In this document: piece after piece, positions 10,422-20,618 of the stretch
Numbering within the stretch: the stretch's first letter is position 1
Layout of the letters: every line of letters begins with the position of its first letter
Assembly (NCBI RefSeq): GCF_015461805.1
Contig: NZ_JACVZE010000002.1
Location: 1-64,000, forward strand
Origin: Pseudomonas pisciculturae
GTDB taxonomy: Bacteria > Pseudomonadota > Gammaproteobacteria > Pseudomonadales > Pseudomonadaceae
Length of the DNA stretch: 64,000 bases
Direction: 5' to 3'
The notes under the pieces: generated by a model
The model's database searches: none
What the model was told of the DNA's origin: nothing
Seen by the model: the letters and a program-made list of their open reading frames with translations, nothing else
Program-made: the position numbers and the translations under genes

Positions 10422-10844
10422 TCAACCCAACTCTACGATTTCGTAGTCATGGGTGATGGCCACACCGGCTGCGCCGAGCATGATCGACGCCGAGCAGTAC
10501 TTCTCGGCCGACAACTCGATGGCACGCTTGACCTGGGCTTCTTTCAGCGCCCGGCCCTTCACCACGAAATGCATATGAATCTTGGTGAACACTTTCGGAT
10601 CTTCAGTGGCGCGCTCGGCTTCCAGGAAGGCTTCGCAGCTTTCCACGGCCTGACGGGACTTCTTCAAGATGCTGACCACGTCGAAATTGCTGCAACCGCC
10701 CACACCAAGCAGGAGCATTTCCATCGGGCGTACGCCCAGGTTACGGCCACCAGCTTCCGGCGGACCGTCCATGACCACTACATGGCCACTGCCCGACTCA
10801 CCGAGGAACATGGCTTCGCCCGCCCATTGGATGCGTGCCTTCAT
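10422..10844 (-). CDS. OsmC/YhfA family protein
   Basis: Member of the OsmC/Ohr superfamily, 140 residues. Two conserved cysteines are visible, C51 in GVGGCSNFDV and C117 in KYCSAS, as expected for a thiol-dependent peroxidase fold. The sequence is closer to the YhfA branch of unknown role than to Ohr proper. The ATG at 10844 (MKARIQW) is family-like; the frame continues 14 codons upstream without support. It is monocistronic and divergent from vfr across 246 bases in which I see no gene and no convincing promoter. Confidence 0.85.
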   Translation of the reverse strand: MKARIQWAGEAMFLGESGSGHVVVMDGPPEAGGRNLGVRPMEMLLLGVGGCSNFDVVSILKKSRQAVESCEAFLEAERATEDPKVFTKIHMHFVVKGRALKEAQVKRAIELSAEKYCSASIMLGAAGVAITHDYEIVELG

Positions 10845-11090
10845 CGCCCAGACTCCACTGTTAAAAAAGGGTCGCCAGCTTAGCACAGGGCCCGATCACG
10901 ACAGCGTTTCCCACTCAAGCCGATCAACAAAGGGTTTAACCCACAAATTGGCTAATCGAGTCAGGATGTGTCTGGTAAGCTGGCGCCAAATCGATGGCGT
11001 ATTGCTACCATTTATACAACCTGTATCAATGCCGATACCGACACATATAACAACTCCACCCCCTTCGCGCTGTCTTTTCGGGATACAACC

Positions 11091-11735
11091 ATGGTTGCCC
11101 TTACTCCCACACCCAAGATCAAGAATCTCGACAAGCTGCTGATGCATTGCCAGCGCCGGCGTCACCCGGCCAAGCACAACATCATTTGCGCGGGCGAGCG
11201 GTCTGAAACGCTGTACTTCATTATCAAAGGCTCGGTCACTATCCTGATCGAGGATGAAGATGGCCGCGAAATGATCATCGCCTACTTGAACACCGGGGAT
11301 TTTTTTGGGGAGTTGGGGCTGTTCGAGCAGCCGGGCAAAGAGCAAGAACGCAGCGCCTGGGTGCGGGCCAAGATCGAATGCGAAGTTGCCGAGATCAGTT
11401 ACACCAAGTTCCGCGAGCTGGCCCAGCAAGACCCGGACATTCTCTACGCCCTCAGCGGCCAGATTGCCCAGCGCCTGCGGGACACCACGCGCAAAGTCGG
11501 CGACCTGGCTTTTTTCGACGTCACCGGCCGTGTCGCCCGCTGCCTGTTGGAACTGTGCAAGCAGCCCGACGCCATGACTCACCCCGACGGCATGCAGATC
11601 AAGGTCACGCGCCAGGAAATCGGGCGCATTGTTGGTTGTTCACGGGAAATGGTCGGCCGCGTGCTCAAGGACCTGGAGGAACGCAACCTGGTCCACGTCA
11701 AAGGCAAGACGATGGTGGTGTTCGGTACCCGTTAA
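11091..11735 (+). CDS. vfr: cAMP-dependent global regulator Vfr (CRP family)
   Basis: Transcription factor of 214 residues, orthologous to P. aeruginosa Vfr, which controls virulence, twitching and quorum-sensing genes with cAMP. It has the cyclic-nucleotide-binding barrel (about 15-125, with the phosphate cassette [12 protein letters not shown]) and a C-terminal helix-turn-helix ([20 protein letters not shown]). The ATG at 11091 starts [15 protein letters not shown]. Its stop overlaps by three bases the stop of the convergent lipoate-ligase-like gene, so there is no room for a terminator between them. Placement beside trpC fits the PAO1 order vfr-trpC-trpD. Confidence 0.94.
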   Translation: MVALTPTPKIKNLDKLLMHCQRRRHPAKHNIICAGERSETLYFIIKGSVTILIEDEDGREMIIAYLNTGDFFGELGLFEQPGKEQERSAWVRAKIECEVAEISYTKFRELAQQDPDILYALSGQIAQRLRDTTRKVGDLAFFDVTGRVARCLLELCKQPDAMTHPDGMQIKVTRQEIGRIVGCSREMVGRVLKDLEERNLVHVKGKTMVVFGTR

Positions 11736-12427
11736 ACCGGCAGGAAGCTGGCCAGCATCTGACGGTACAAGGTGTCCAGCCGAGTGATGGCATCCGGCAC
11801 AGGGAAGGCTTCGTGCAAAGCGATATGGCTATCGGCACGTACGCGTTGCTCAAGGCCGCAGGCTTCATTGAAGCGATTGACCGCGGCAATCAACTCGTCA
11901 CGGTCGTTATCCAACAGCAGTGCACCGTGCACCAAACCCACCGGACGACCACCCGCTTGCCGCCAACGCTGGGCAGTGCCGACCATTTTTCGGCCGTCAA
12001 GATTGACGTTATAGCGGCCATCGCAGAACGCGCCGTCGATTTCGCCGACGGATGCGTCACCACCCAACTCGATCAGCAAGTCGCAGATCGGCTGACACAA
12101 ACGCAGGTAACCGGTTTCGATGCGATTTTGATCACCTTCGCTGCGCGGTGGCGCGTAGACCAAGGCGATGTTGACCGTAGCACTCGACTGCGGCACCGGC
12201 TCGCCGCCGGTTTCGCGAAGTAATACAGGCCAACCGGCGGCGACACTGACCTGGCTGGCGGTTTCAAAGGCAGGTAGGCGGCTCAACCGGCGCGGCATGA
12301 CCAGCGCTTGGTCGCTGGGTTGCCAGAACAGCAAGCCGAACTCTTGTTCGCCAGCGCAGACGGCGGCCAACAAGGCTTGCTCGGCGGCAAGGCCAGCTTC
12401 AACAGTCATCACCACTGGCTGAACCAT
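11732..12427 (-). CDS. Lipoate-protein ligase-like (BPL/LplA) protein
   Basis: The 231-residue protein belongs to the biotin/lipoyl attachment-domain family, judged from [22 protein letters not shown] (read as two parts, [10 protein letters not shown] and [10 protein letters not shown]), the conserved lysine in [12 protein letters not shown] and the [10 protein letters not shown] segment. Whether it transfers lipoyl or octanoyl groups is unknown; no partner gene is adjacent. The start at 12427 has AGGTAG upstream. Its 3' end overlaps the 3' end of vfr, so the two transcripts are complementary there. A REP doublet lies just upstream of its start. Confidence 0.72.
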   Translation of the reverse strand: MVQPVVMTVEAGLAAEQALLAAVCAGEQEFGLLFWQPSDQALVMPRRLSRLPAFETASQVSVAAGWPVLLRETGGEPVPQSSATVNIALVYAPPRSEGDQNRIETGYLRLCQPICDLLIELGGDASVGEIDGAFCDGRYNVNLDGRKMVGTAQRWRQAGGRPVGLVHGALLLDNDRDELIAAVNRFNEACGLEQRVRADSHIALHEAFPVPDAITRLDTLYRQMLASFLPV

Positions 12428-12463
12428 CAAACATCTACCTATCTGAATAAACACAAAACCCAA

Positions 12464-12553
12464 TGTGGGAGCGGGCTTGCTCGCGAAAGCGGTGTATCAG
12501 CCAGCACATGTGGCGACTGATGCACCGCTTTCGCGAGCAAGCCCGCTCCCACA
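12464..12553. repeat. REP doublet (REPIN), 90 bp
   Basis: Two REP sequences in inverted orientation: TGTGGGAGCGGGCTTGCTCG at the left and its reverse complement at the right, with partly conserved spacer. Each REP is itself a small hairpin. It lies between the lipoate-ligase-like gene start and the trpC stop. The GCGGGCTTGCTCGCG core differs from the GGGGGCTTGCCCCCG core of the other copies, so it belongs to another REP subgroup. No REP transposase (RAYT) is in the window. Confidence 0.93.
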
Positions 12554-12587
12554 CTTAGACTGCATTTCAAATATTGATCGCGTTCGA

Positions 12588-13427
12588 TCAATCCAACGTC
12601 GAACCGCTGACCACTGCCCCACCCCGCTCCGGGAAGAACAATCGCTGCAACTCCGCCCCCGGGTTCTCCGCCCGCATAAACGTCTCACCCACCAGGAACG
12701 AGTACACCTCACTGATCTCCATCAGTTCCACATCAGCGCGATTGACGATGCCACTCTCGGTAATCACCAAACGATCACGCGGAATACGCGGCAGCAAGTC
12801 GAGGGTGTTTTCCAGGCTGACTTCAAAGGTGTGCAAGTTGCGGTTATTGACCCCCACCAGCGGTGTGTCGAGGGTTTTCAGTGCGCGCTCCAGCTCATCG
12901 CCGTCATGCACTTCCACCAACACATCCAGGCCAACGCTTTTGGCAACGGCCGCCAGCTCGGCCATCTTCACGTCATCCAGTGCAGAGACGATCAACAGCA
13001 CGCAATCGGCGCCCAAAGCGCGGGCTTCGACGATCTGGTACGGGTCGACCATGAAGTCCTTGCGGATCACCGGCAACTTGCACGCAGCACGGGCCTGTTG
13101 CAGGTAAAGGTCGGCACCCTGGAAGTAATCGATATCGGTCAGTACCGACAGGCAGGTCGCGCCGCCCTTCTCATAGCTGACAGCGATCTCGGCAGGCACG
13201 AAGTGTTCACGAATTACGCCTTTGCTCGGCGAGGCTTTCTTGATCTCGGCAATCACCGCCGGCTGCTTGAGCTTGGCCTGGGCGATCAGCGCTTTGGCGA
13301 AACCACGCGGTGCATCGGCAAGCTTCGCCTGGCTTTCCAGCTCGGCGAGGCTCACACGAGCGCGACGCTCAGCCACTTCTTCGGCCTTGCGGGCCAGGAT
13401 CTTTTCCAGAACGGTCGGCACACTCAT
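12588..13427 (-). CDS. trpC: Indole-3-glycerol-phosphate synthase
   Basis: Closes the indole ring in tryptophan synthesis, from CdRP to indole-3-glycerol phosphate. The 279-residue TIM barrel has the family motifs [11 protein letters not shown] (about 60-70), [10 protein letters not shown] and [11 protein letters not shown]. It is a stand-alone enzyme without a TrpF fusion. Its ATG overlaps the trpD stop by 4 bases (ATGA), which couples their translation. The REP doublet lies about 35 bases past its stop and may act as transcript end. Confidence 0.96.
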   Translation of the reverse strand: MSVPTVLEKILARKAEEVAERRARVSLAELESQAKLADAPRGFAKALIAQAKLKQPAVIAEIKKASPSKGVIREHFVPAEIAVSYEKGGATCLSVLTDIDYFQGADLYLQQARAACKLPVIRKDFMVDPYQIVEARALGADCVLLIVSALDDVKMAELAAVAKSVGLDVLVEVHDGDELERALKTLDTPLVGVNNRNLHTFEVSLENTLDLLPRIPRDRLVITESGIVNRADVELMEISEVYSFLVGETFMRAENPGAELQRLFFPERGGAVVSGSTLD

Positions 13428-14473
13428 CCTTCATTCTCCATCTTGAATACGGCGGTGAATGCGCCGAGCTCTTCGAGCTTCTCGCGGGCCAGGCCGGTGT
13501 GCAACGCATCGTGGGCCAAGGCGACACCTTCCTTAAGACTATAGGCATGGTCGGCCGCATAAAGCGCCGCGCCAGCATTCAAAACAATCATCTCGGCAGC
13601 TTTTTGACCGTTCTCGGTCTTGCGACGCCCCAGAGCATCGCGGATCAACTCAAGGGAGGCCGCCGGGCTTTCTACTGCCAAACCATGCAGGCTCTGGCTC
13701 TTCATGCCCAAGTCTTCCGGCTCAACCCAATATTCAGTGATCTGGTCATTCTTAAGCTCCGCCACAAAGGTCGGTGCTGCCAGGCTGAACTCGTCCAGGC
13801 CGTCTTTGGAATGCACCACCAGCACATGCTTGCTGCCCAAGCGTTGCAGCACTTCGGCCAACGGGCGGCACAGCGCCTGGCTGAACACCCCCACCACCTG
13901 GTGCTTCACACCGGCCGGATTCGTAAGCGGGCCGAGCATGTTGAACAGCGTGCGCAGGCCCAAGTCTTTACGCGGGCCGGCGGCGTACTTCATCGCGCTG
14001 TGGTGGGTTTGCGCAAACATAAAGCCGATGCCGACATTGTCGATGCAACGTGCCACTTGTACCGGGGTCAGGTTCAGGTAAATGCCGGCCGCTTCCAGCA
14101 GGTCGGCACTGCCGCTCTTGCCGGACACCGCACGGTTACCGTGCTTGGCCACGGTGCAACCGGCCGCCGCCACCACAAAAGACGAAGCCGTGGACACGTT
14201 GAAGATGTTGGCACCGTCGCCGCCGGTGCCGACCACATCCACCACACCGTCGAGGGTCTTGAGTTCAACCTTGTCGGCCAGCTCACGCATCACCGAAACG
14301 GCGCCGACGATCTCGTCGATGCTCTCGCTCTTCATGCGCATCGCCATCATGAACGCGCCGATCTGCGCATCGGTGCATTGGCCGGTCATGATCTCGCGCA
14401 TCACATCGCTCATTTCAGCGGTGCTCAGGTCCAGATGGCCGACGATACGGCTCAGGGCAGTCTTGATATCCAT
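13424..14473 (-). CDS. trpD: Anthranilate phosphoribosyltransferase
   Basis: Joins anthranilate to PRPP in tryptophan synthesis. The 349-residue protein carries the PRPP-binding [14 protein letters not shown] loop and the [15 protein letters not shown] segment of the family. The ATG at 14473 follows the trpG stop by 9 bases, and the 3' end overlaps trpC by 4 bases. Confidence 0.96.
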   Translation of the reverse strand: MDIKTALSRIVGHLDLSTAEMSDVMREIMTGQCTDAQIGAFMMAMRMKSESIDEIVGAVSVMRELADKVELKTLDGVVDVVGTGGDGANIFNVSTASSFVVAAAGCTVAKHGNRAVSGKSGSADLLEAAGIYLNLTPVQVARCIDNVGIGFMFAQTHHSAMKYAAGPRKDLGLRTLFNMLGPLTNPAGVKHQVVGVFSQALCRPLAEVLQRLGSKHVLVVHSKDGLDEFSLAAPTFVAELKNDQITEYWVEPEDLGMKSQSLHGLAVESPAASLELIRDALGRRKTENGQKAAEMIVLNAGAALYAADHAYSLKEGVALAHDALHTGLAREKLEELGAFTAVFKMENEG

Positions 14474-14482
14474 GGAAAGTCC

Positions 14483-15076
14483 TTAGCGCGTGCCGCCGCT
14501 TTGCTTGAGAAAGTTGGCGAACAGCTCGTAGCCCTGCTCGGTCAGGATCGATTCAGGGTGAAATTGCACCCCTTCGACATTCAGTATCTTGTGACGCAGG
14601 CCCATGATCTCATCGACCGAGCCGTCTTCCAGCTGGGTCCAGGCGGTCAGTTCCAGGCATTCGGGCAGGGTTTCGCGCTTGACCACCAGCGAGTGGTAGC
14701 GGGTCACCGTCACCGGGTTGTTCAGTGCCTGAAATACGCCCAAGTCTTTATGGAACACCGGGCTGGTCTTGCCGTGCATCACCTGGCGCGCACGCACCAC
14801 GTCACCGCCAAAGGCCTGGCCGATGGACTGGTGGCCCAGGCACACGCCCAAAATCGGCAGCTTGCCAGCGAAATACTTGATCGCTTCGAGGGAAATACCC
14901 GCCTCGGTCGGCGTGCACGGGCCTGGCGAAACAACGATGCGCTCCGGGTTCAAGGCAGCGATCTCGGCCACGGTCATTTCGTCGTTGCGCACGACCTTGA
15001 CCTCGGCACCCAACTCGCCCAAGTACTGCACAACGTTGTAGGTAAAGGAATCGTAGTTATCAATCATCAGCAACAT
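14483..15076 (-). CDS. trpG: Anthranilate synthase component II (glutamine amidotransferase)
   Basis: Class I amidotransferase supplying ammonia to TrpE. The 197-residue protein has the nucleophile C79 in GVCLGHQ and the H173/E175 pair in FHPES, so the triad is complete. The ATG at 15076 ([14 protein letters not shown]) lies 10 bases after the trpE stop. In P. aeruginosa trpE and trpG are far apart, split by the pyocin R/F cluster; here they touch. Confidence 0.96.
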   Translation of the reverse strand: MLLMIDNYDSFTYNVVQYLGELGAEVKVVRNDEMTVAEIAALNPERIVVSPGPCTPTEAGISLEAIKYFAGKLPILGVCLGHQSIGQAFGGDVVRARQVMHGKTSPVFHKDLGVFQALNNPVTVTRYHSLVVKRETLPECLELTAWTQLEDGSVDEIMGLRHKILNVEGVQFHPESILTEQGYELFANFLKQSGGTR

Positions 15077-15086
15077 GGGGGCAACC

Positions 15087-16568
15087 TCAGGAATTGGGGG
15101 TCTGTTCAGCCAGCGCAACGGCGCGGAACATCGCGCGGCGCTTGTTCAGGGTTTCTTCCCATTCGAGGGCCGGCACCGAGTCGGCGACAATCCCGCCACC
15201 GGCCTGCACGTGCAGCTCCCCGTCCTTGATCACGGCGGTGCGGATCGCAATGGCCGTGTCCATGTTGCCGTTCCAGGCGAAATACCCCACGGCGCCGCCG
15301 TAGACACCACGCTTGACCGGCTCCAGTTCGTCGATGATTTCCATCGCGCGGATCTTCGGCGCACCCGACAAAGTACCGGCCGGCAAAATCGCCCGCAGTG
15401 CGTCCATCGCAGTCAAGCCAGCCTTCAGCTCGCCAGTGACGTTGGAGACGATGTGCATCACGTTGGAATAACGCTCAATGACCATCTTCTCAGTGAGCTT
15501 CACCGAACCGATTTCCGAGACACGCCCGGTGTCGTTGCGGCCCAGGTCGATGAGCATCAGGTGCTCGGCGATTTCCTTGTCGTCGCTGAGCAGGTCTTTT
15601 TCCAGCGCCACATCTTCTTCTTCGGTCACGCCACGTGGTCGGGTGCCGGCGATCGGGCGCACGGTGATCAGGTTATCTTCGACCCGCACCAGCACTTCCG
15701 GCGAGCTGCCCACCACGTGGAAGTCGCCAAAATTGAAGAAGTACATGTACGGCGTCGGGTTGAAGCAGCGCAGCGCGCGGTACAGGTCAATCGGCGCGGC
15801 CTTGAAGTCGATGGACATGCGTTGCGACGGCACCACCTGCATGCAGTCACCGGCAAGGATGTATTCCTTGATGGTATCGACGGCGCGCTCGTAGTCATCC
15901 TGGGTAAAGCTTGAACGAAAGATCGGATCGGCCGCCGGTGGACGGCTGAGGTCCAGGCCGCGACGCGGGGTGATCGGCTGGCGCAGTTTTTCCAGCAGCG
16001 CTTGCAGACTGGCCTGGCCTTGCTCGAACGCGTCCGCCTGGGATGGGTCGGCGAGCACTATCGCGTGCATCTTGCCGGCCAGGTTGTCGAAGACCACAAC
16101 CGCATCGGAGACCATCAGCAGAATGTCTGGCACGCCCAGCGGGTCTGGGTTCGGGCACTTGCCCAAGCGTTTTTCCACATAACGCACACAGTCGTAACCG
16201 AAATAACCCACCAGGCCACCGTTGAAACGCGGCAAGCCAGGGATGGTCGGCACGTTGTAACGCGCCTTGAAGGTTTCGACGAACGCCAGCGGGTCTTCTA
16301 CATCATGGCTTTCGATCTCGACGCCATCATGGGTGATGCTCACATGATGATCGTGAACGCGCATGACGGTGCGGCACGGCAGGCCGATGATCGAATAACG
16401 GCCCCACTTCTCGCCGCCTTGAACCGATTCCAACAAATAGGAATTGGGCTCGTCGGCCAGTTTCAGGTAGATCGACAGCGGCGTGTCGAAGTCGGCCAGA
16501 GTTTCACAGGCCAGGGGGATACGGTTATAGCCGGCAGCGGCCAAACGCAGGAATTCTTCGCGGATCAT
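15087..16568 (-). CDS. trpE: Anthranilate synthase component I
   Basis: Converts chorismate to anthranilate with TrpG. The 493-residue protein has the tryptophan feedback motif LLES at about 45-48 and the chorismate-binding C-terminal half ([33 protein letters not shown]). It is followed at once by trpG and preceded by gph with a 67-base gap, in which I see no obvious leader peptide or attenuator. Confidence 0.96.
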   Translation of the reverse strand: MIREEFLRLAAAGYNRIPLACETLADFDTPLSIYLKLADEPNSYLLESVQGGEKWGRYSIIGLPCRTVMRVHDHHVSITHDGVEIESHDVEDPLAFVETFKARYNVPTIPGLPRFNGGLVGYFGYDCVRYVEKRLGKCPNPDPLGVPDILLMVSDAVVVFDNLAGKMHAIVLADPSQADAFEQGQASLQALLEKLRQPITPRRGLDLSRPPAADPIFRSSFTQDDYERAVDTIKEYILAGDCMQVVPSQRMSIDFKAAPIDLYRALRCFNPTPYMYFFNFGDFHVVGSSPEVLVRVEDNLITVRPIAGTRPRGVTEEEDVALEKDLLSDDKEIAEHLMLIDLGRNDTGRVSEIGSVKLTEKMVIERYSNVMHIVSNVTGELKAGLTAMDALRAILPAGTLSGAPKIRAMEIIDELEPVKRGVYGGAVGYFAWNGNMDTAIAIRTAVIKDGELHVQAGGGIVADSVPALEWEETLNKRRAMFRAVALAEQTPNS

Positions 16569-16635
16569 AGGTGCCTCGTGGCTTGAGGGTCTAACGGTCA
16601 GGTATGCAAACGTGCCGCAGCGCGGCCAGGATCAG

Positions 16636-17454
16636 TCAGGCGCGCCAACGCCAGCGGGCCAGGGCCTTGATGACTTTCATCCAGAGTTTGCGAGTGACCA
16701 CCACGATGGAATTTCCAGAAGGGGACGGATCGGTGTCGGGCAACGTTATCTCAGCGCCGGTTCCCAAGCAACCGGGGATTAGCAGTCGCAGGTCATCAAT
16801 CACCAGCGACGGTGACTCTTCGGCGATGGGCCGCCCATGGTTATAGCCGTAACTGAGGGCCACGCACTGCACGCCAGCGGCCTTTGCCGCCTGCACATCA
16901 CTGCGCGAATCGCCGACGAACAGCGACTGCGACGCCGGGATATTGGCCATTTTCATCACGAAAAACAGCGCCGCCGGGTCGGGTTTCTTCTGCGGCAAGG
17001 TATCGCCGCCGATGATCCAGCGGAAATAGCGGCCGATTTTCATTTGGTCCAACAGCGGCGCGACGAAGCGCTCCGGCTTATTGGTGATCAAGGCCATTTC
17101 CACACCCTGCTTGCTCAGCCACTTGAGGGTGTCGCGAACGCCGGGGTAAACCACGGTCAGCTCGTGGCCGTCTTCATAGGCGGCGTTGAACAGTTCCAGG
17201 GCGTGCTCGGCCTCGACCTCATCGACCCCTTCGGCATCGATGTGGTTGGCCAGGGCCCGACGCACCAGCATGTGCACGCCGTTGCCGACCCACTCACGCA
17301 CCGACTCGAGCCCCGCAGGCGGGCGCCCCAGTTTGAGCAGCATCTCGTCCACCGCCGCTGCCAGGTCGGGCACCGAGTCGATCAAGGTACCGTCCAGATC
17401 GAACATCACCAGCCGTGGCAATTTACCGGGGAACAGCTGCTCAAAGCCACTCAT
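16636..17454 (-). CDS. gph: Phosphoglycolate phosphatase
   Basis: HAD-family phosphatase that removes 2-phosphoglycolate formed during DNA repair. The 272-residue protein has the nucleophile motif FDLDGT with D19 and D21, ALITNKPE (motif II) and [11 protein letters not shown] (motif IV). The ATG at 17454 overlaps the rpe stop by 4 bases, so rpe-gph(-trpE) is likely one transcript, as in PAO1. Confidence 0.94.
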   Translation of the reverse strand: MSGFEQLFPGKLPRLVMFDLDGTLIDSVPDLAAAVDEMLLKLGRPPAGLESVREWVGNGVHMLVRRALANHIDAEGVDEVEAEHALELFNAAYEDGHELTVVYPGVRDTLKWLSKQGVEMALITNKPERFVAPLLDQMKIGRYFRWIIGGDTLPQKKPDPAALFFVMKMANIPASQSLFVGDSRSDVQAAKAAGVQCVALSYGYNHGRPIAEESPSLVIDDLRLLIPGCLGTGAEITLPDTDPSPSGNSIVVVTRKLWMKVIKALARWRWRA

Positions 17455-18125
17455 GGACGTGCCAGCGCCAGCTCGGAACGCATCTTGTCGATGACATCCT
17501 GGTAGTTCGGCGCATTGAAGATCGCCGAGCCGGCCACAAAGGTATCGGCGCCAGCCGCCGCGATTTCACGGATGTTATTGACGTTGACCCCGCCGTCGAT
17601 TTCCAGGCGGATATCACGGCCCGAAGCGTCGATCAGTGCGCGGGCTTCGCGTAGCTTGTCGAGGGTGCCGGGGATGAACTTCTGCCCGCCAAAACCTGGG
17701 TTGACGCTCATCAACAGCACCATGTCGACCTTGTCCATTACGTACTTGAGCACGTCCAGCGGGGTCGCCGGGTTGAACACCAGGCCGGCCTTGCAGCCGC
17801 CTTCGCGGATCAGTTGCAGGGTGCGGTCCACGTGCAGCGTGGCTTCCGGGTGGAAGGTGATGTAGGTCGCGCCGGCTTCGATGAAGTCACCGATGATGCG
17901 GTCTACCGGGCTGACCATCAGGTGCGCATCAATCGGCGCAGTGATGCCGTATTTGCGCAGTGCCGAGCACACCATCGGGCCGATGGTCAGGTTGGGCACG
18001 TAGTGGTTGTCCATGACATCGAAGTGCACGAAGTCGGCACCGGCGGCCAACACCTTGTCCACTTCTTCACCCAGGCGGGCGAAGTCGGCGGAGAGAATCG
18101 ATGGAGCAATGACGAAGGGCTGCAT
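17451..18125 (-). CDS. rpe: Ribulose-phosphate 3-epimerase
   Basis: Pentose-phosphate pathway epimerase between ribulose-5-P and xylulose-5-P. The 224-residue TIM barrel has APSILSADF near the start, the metal-binding [22 protein letters not shown] and the DGGVN motif. The start [15 protein letters not shown] (18125) is family-typical; the open frame runs 27 codons further upstream without similarity. It is the first gene of the rpe-gph-trpEGDC run. Confidence 0.96.
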   Translation of the reverse strand: MQPFVIAPSILSADFARLGEEVDKVLAAGADFVHFDVMDNHYVPNLTIGPMVCSALRKYGITAPIDAHLMVSPVDRIIGDFIEAGATYITFHPEATLHVDRTLQLIREGGCKAGLVFNPATPLDVLKYVMDKVDMVLLMSVNPGFGGQKFIPGTLDKLREARALIDASGRDIRLEIDGGVNVNNIREIAAAGADTFVAGSAIFNAPNYQDVIDKMRSELALARP

Positions 18126-18258
18126 GACGCACCTTTTTTGAGCTAAATCACGATGGCGCGCATTGTATACCGCATGCTTTGCCGTGCGCACCGTGACCTG
18201 GCTCAATGGCTAGGCAGACGCTCCCTCAAACAACGCGAAACCACTGTCGGAGATCCAA

Positions 18259-18348
18259 TGTGGGAGGGGGCTTGCCCCCGATGGCAGTGGGTCAGTTGCT
18301 GGATGCATTGGCTGACACTCCGCTATCGGGGGCAAGCCCCCTCCCACA
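18259..18348. repeat. REP doublet (REPIN), 90 bp
   Basis: Inverted pair of REPs with the core TGTGGGAGGGGGCTTGCCCC at the left and its reverse complement at the right. It separates the rpe start from the end of the agt operon, and could define the 3' end of the agt transcript. Exactly as long as the copy at 26755-26844. Confidence 0.93.
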
Positions 18349-18367
18349 TTTTGATTTCCAGTAGGCT

Positions 18368-19192
18368 TTATACTTGGGCGGTACGCAGTTTTTCGCTTCG
18401 GCCGCGCAACCATTCCAACGTCAGCAACAGCAACACCGAGAAGGCAATCAGCAAGGTAGCCGCCGCTGCAATCGTCGGGCTGAGGTTCTCGCGAATCCCG
18501 CTGAACATCTGGCGCGGCAACGTCGCTTGCTCGGGCCCGGCGAGGAACAGTGTCACCACCACTTCATCAAACGAGGTGGCAAACGCAAACAACGCCCCGG
18601 AAATCACCCCCGGCGCAATCAGTGGCAAGGTCACCCGGCGAAACGCCGTGATCGGCGAAGCCCCCAGGCTGGCCGCCGCCCGCACCAGGTTGTGATTGAA
18701 CCCTTGCAAGGTCGCCGACACGGTGATGATCACAAACGGCACACCCAGCACCGCGTGCACTACGATCAGCGAGAAAAAGCTGTTGCCCAGCCCCAACGGC
18801 GCAAAAAACAGGTAACTGGCGACGCCAATGATCACCACCGGCACTACCATCGGCGAGATCACCAACGCCATCACCAACGCCTTGCCCGGGAAATTGCCCC
18901 GCGTCAGGCCAATCGCCGCCAGGGTGCCGAACACCATGGCCAACACCGTGGCCGCCGGCGCAACGATGATGCTGTTCTTCAGCGCACGCATCCATTCGGC
19001 CGAGGCGAAGAAATCCTGGTACCAGTGCAGAGAGAAGCCTTGCAGCGGGTACACCAGAAAACTGCCGCTGTTGAACGACAGCGGGATGATCACCAGCACC
19101 GGCAATATCAAGAACAGCAGGATCAAGCCGCAGAGAATCCGCAAGCTGTAGAACCACACCCGCTCAACGGGCGACATATAAGGGCTCAGCAT
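18368..19192 (-). CDS. agtD: ABC transporter permease, GABA/5-aminovalerate (AgtD-like)
   Basis: Inner-membrane permease of the PotC/PotI type, 274 residues with about six hydrophobic segments and the coupling-loop EAA-like motif RAAASLGASPITAFRRVTLPL (positions about 160-180), which docks on the ATPase. It is the last gene of the transporter operon, 13 bases after the other permease gene. The assignment to agt comes from synteny with PAO1, where agtSR-agtABCD precede rpe-gph-trpE; the substrate is inferred from that orthology. General annotation would be polyamine-type permease. Confidence 0.82.
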   Translation of the reverse strand: MLSPYMSPVERVWFYSLRILCGLILLFLILPVLVIIPLSFNSGSFLVYPLQGFSLHWYQDFFASAEWMRALKNSIIVAPAATVLAMVFGTLAAIGLTRGNFPGKALVMALVISPMVVPVVIIGVASYLFFAPLGLGNSFFSLIVVHAVLGVPFVIITVSATLQGFNHNLVRAAASLGASPITAFRRVTLPLIAPGVISGALFAFATSFDEVVVTLFLAGPEQATLPRQMFSGIRENLSPTIAAAATLLIAFSVLLLLTLEWLRGRSEKLRTAQV

Positions 19193-19205
19193 CGCAACGG
19201 TCTCC

Positions 19206-20438
19206 TTAGCTCAGGCGCAGGCGGCTGGCGCCCACCAGCCGGTTGTAGATCAGGTACAGCACCACAGTGGCCAGCAGCAGCAAGCCGCCCAGCGCCGTGG
19301 CCATACCCCAGTTGATGCTGGTGTTGGTGTAGAACGCCACGAAGTAGCTGACCATCTGGTCGTTCGGGCTGCCCAGCAGTGCCGGGGTGATGTAGTAACC
19401 GATCGCCAGGATGAACACCAACAGGCACCCGGCGCCCACACCGGCGTAGGTCTGCGGGAAGTACACGCGCCAGAAACTGGTGAACGGGTGGCAACCCAGG
19501 GAAATCGCCGCACGCATATAGGTGGGTGAGATGCCTTTCATCACGCTGTAGATCGGCAAAATCATAAACGGCAGCAGGATGTGCACCATCGAGATGTAGA
19601 CCCCGGTACGGTTGAACACCAACTCCAGCGGCTTGTCGATCAACCCCATGCCCATCAACGCACTGTTGATCAGCCCCCCGGATTGCAGCAATACGATCCA
19701 CGCCGCCACCCGTACCAGGATCGAGGTCCAGAACGGCAGCAAGACCAGAATCATCAGCAGGTTGCTTTTGCGCGCCGGCAGGTTGGCCAGCAGGTACGCC
19801 AGCGGGTAAGCCAACACCAAACAGATGGCAGTGATCACCAGACCCATCCAGAAGGTACGGGCGAAGATGTCCAGGTAGATCGCCTGGTCCGGCGTGGCCG
19901 GGGCCACTTCGCCGAGGTCGTCGATACGATGATCGACGGCGGCCAGCAGGTAGAACGGCGTCAGGCTGCTGGTATTGCGCCGAATCGCCTGCCAGTACGC
20001 CGGGTCGCCCCAGCGTTCGTCGAGGTTTTCCAGCGCATCTTTATAAGAGGCCGGGGCTTCGGTAAACGGCAGCGCCCGCGCGGTTTTGGTCAGCAGGCTG
20101 CGATAGCCGGCCAGTTCCATGTTCAAGCGTTTGGACAAGTCGCCCAGGGTCTGGTTTTTGCGGGCTTCGCCCAGGTCTTCACTGAGGGCCTGGTACACCG
20201 GCTCACCCGGCAGGCCACGGCCATCCCAGGCGGTAACCGCCACCACGGTGCGCGGCAAACCCGCGACCACTTCCGGGTTGCCGACGCTCTTAAACAGCAG
20301 CGCAACGATGGGCACCAGAAACACCAACAGCAAAAACAGCACCAGCGGCGCAATCAAGGCCTGGGCCTTCCAGCGATTGAGCCGCTCGGCACGCGCCAGG
20401 CGCTGCTTGAGGGTGGGGCCTGGAATGGCGATGTCCAT
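19206..20438 (-). CDS. agtC: ABC transporter permease, GABA/5-aminovalerate (AgtC-like)
   Basis: Inner-membrane permease of the PotB/PotH type, 410 residues. It is longer than most relatives (about 290) because of a large loop of roughly 140 residues between the first membrane helix (about 24-46) and the second, presumably in the periplasm. The EAA-like loop is RAAISLGCHPFTSFWRVYFP. The ATG at 20438 (MDIAIPGPTLKQ) has GGAG in place; the frame to 20492 runs into a REP element. A REP doublet lies between it and the binding-protein gene, unusual inside an operon. Confidence 0.82.
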   Translation of the reverse strand: MDIAIPGPTLKQRLARAERLNRWKAQALIAPLVLFLLLVFLVPIVALLFKSVGNPEVVAGLPRTVVAVTAWDGRGLPGEPVYQALSEDLGEARKNQTLGDLSKRLNMELAGYRSLLTKTARALPFTEAPASYKDALENLDERWGDPAYWQAIRRNTSSLTPFYLLAAVDHRIDDLGEVAPATPDQAIYLDIFARTFWMGLVITAICLVLAYPLAYLLANLPARKSNLLMILVLLPFWTSILVRVAAWIVLLQSGGLINSALMGMGLIDKPLELVFNRTGVYISMVHILLPFMILPIYSVMKGISPTYMRAAISLGCHPFTSFWRVYFPQTYAGVGAGCLLVFILAIGYYITPALLGSPNDQMVSYFVAFYTNTSINWGMATALGGLLLLATVVLYLIYNRLVGASRLRLS

Positions 20439-20491
20439 GGCAAACTCCGATTCTTGAAATTGAATGCAATCTACTGAACACAGAAGATCCA

Positions 20492-20596
20492 TGTGGGAGG
20501 GGCGGTGCGACGGTTCGACTTGCTCCCGATAGCAGTCTGTCAGTTGATGAATGTATCTACTGATGCACCGCTATCGGGAGCAAGCCCCCTCCCACA
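20492..20596. repeat. REP doublet inside the agt operon, 105 bp, asymmetric
   Basis: Right arm is a standard REP (CGGGAGCAAGCCCCCTCCCACA read to 20596). The left arm begins TGTGGGAGGGG but has about 15 extra bases (CGGTGCGACGGTTCGA) before CTTGCTCCCGATAG. It lies between the binding-protein stop and the start of agtC, so it is transcribed with the operon. Confidence 0.9.
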
Positions 20597-20618
20597 GGGG
20601 TTACAGGTACGACAAGAG

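Noticed and set aside
13310..15229. 639-codon plus-strand frame across trpD and trpG
   Set aside because: It spans two genes of the opposite strand, and both have full motifs and coupled starts.
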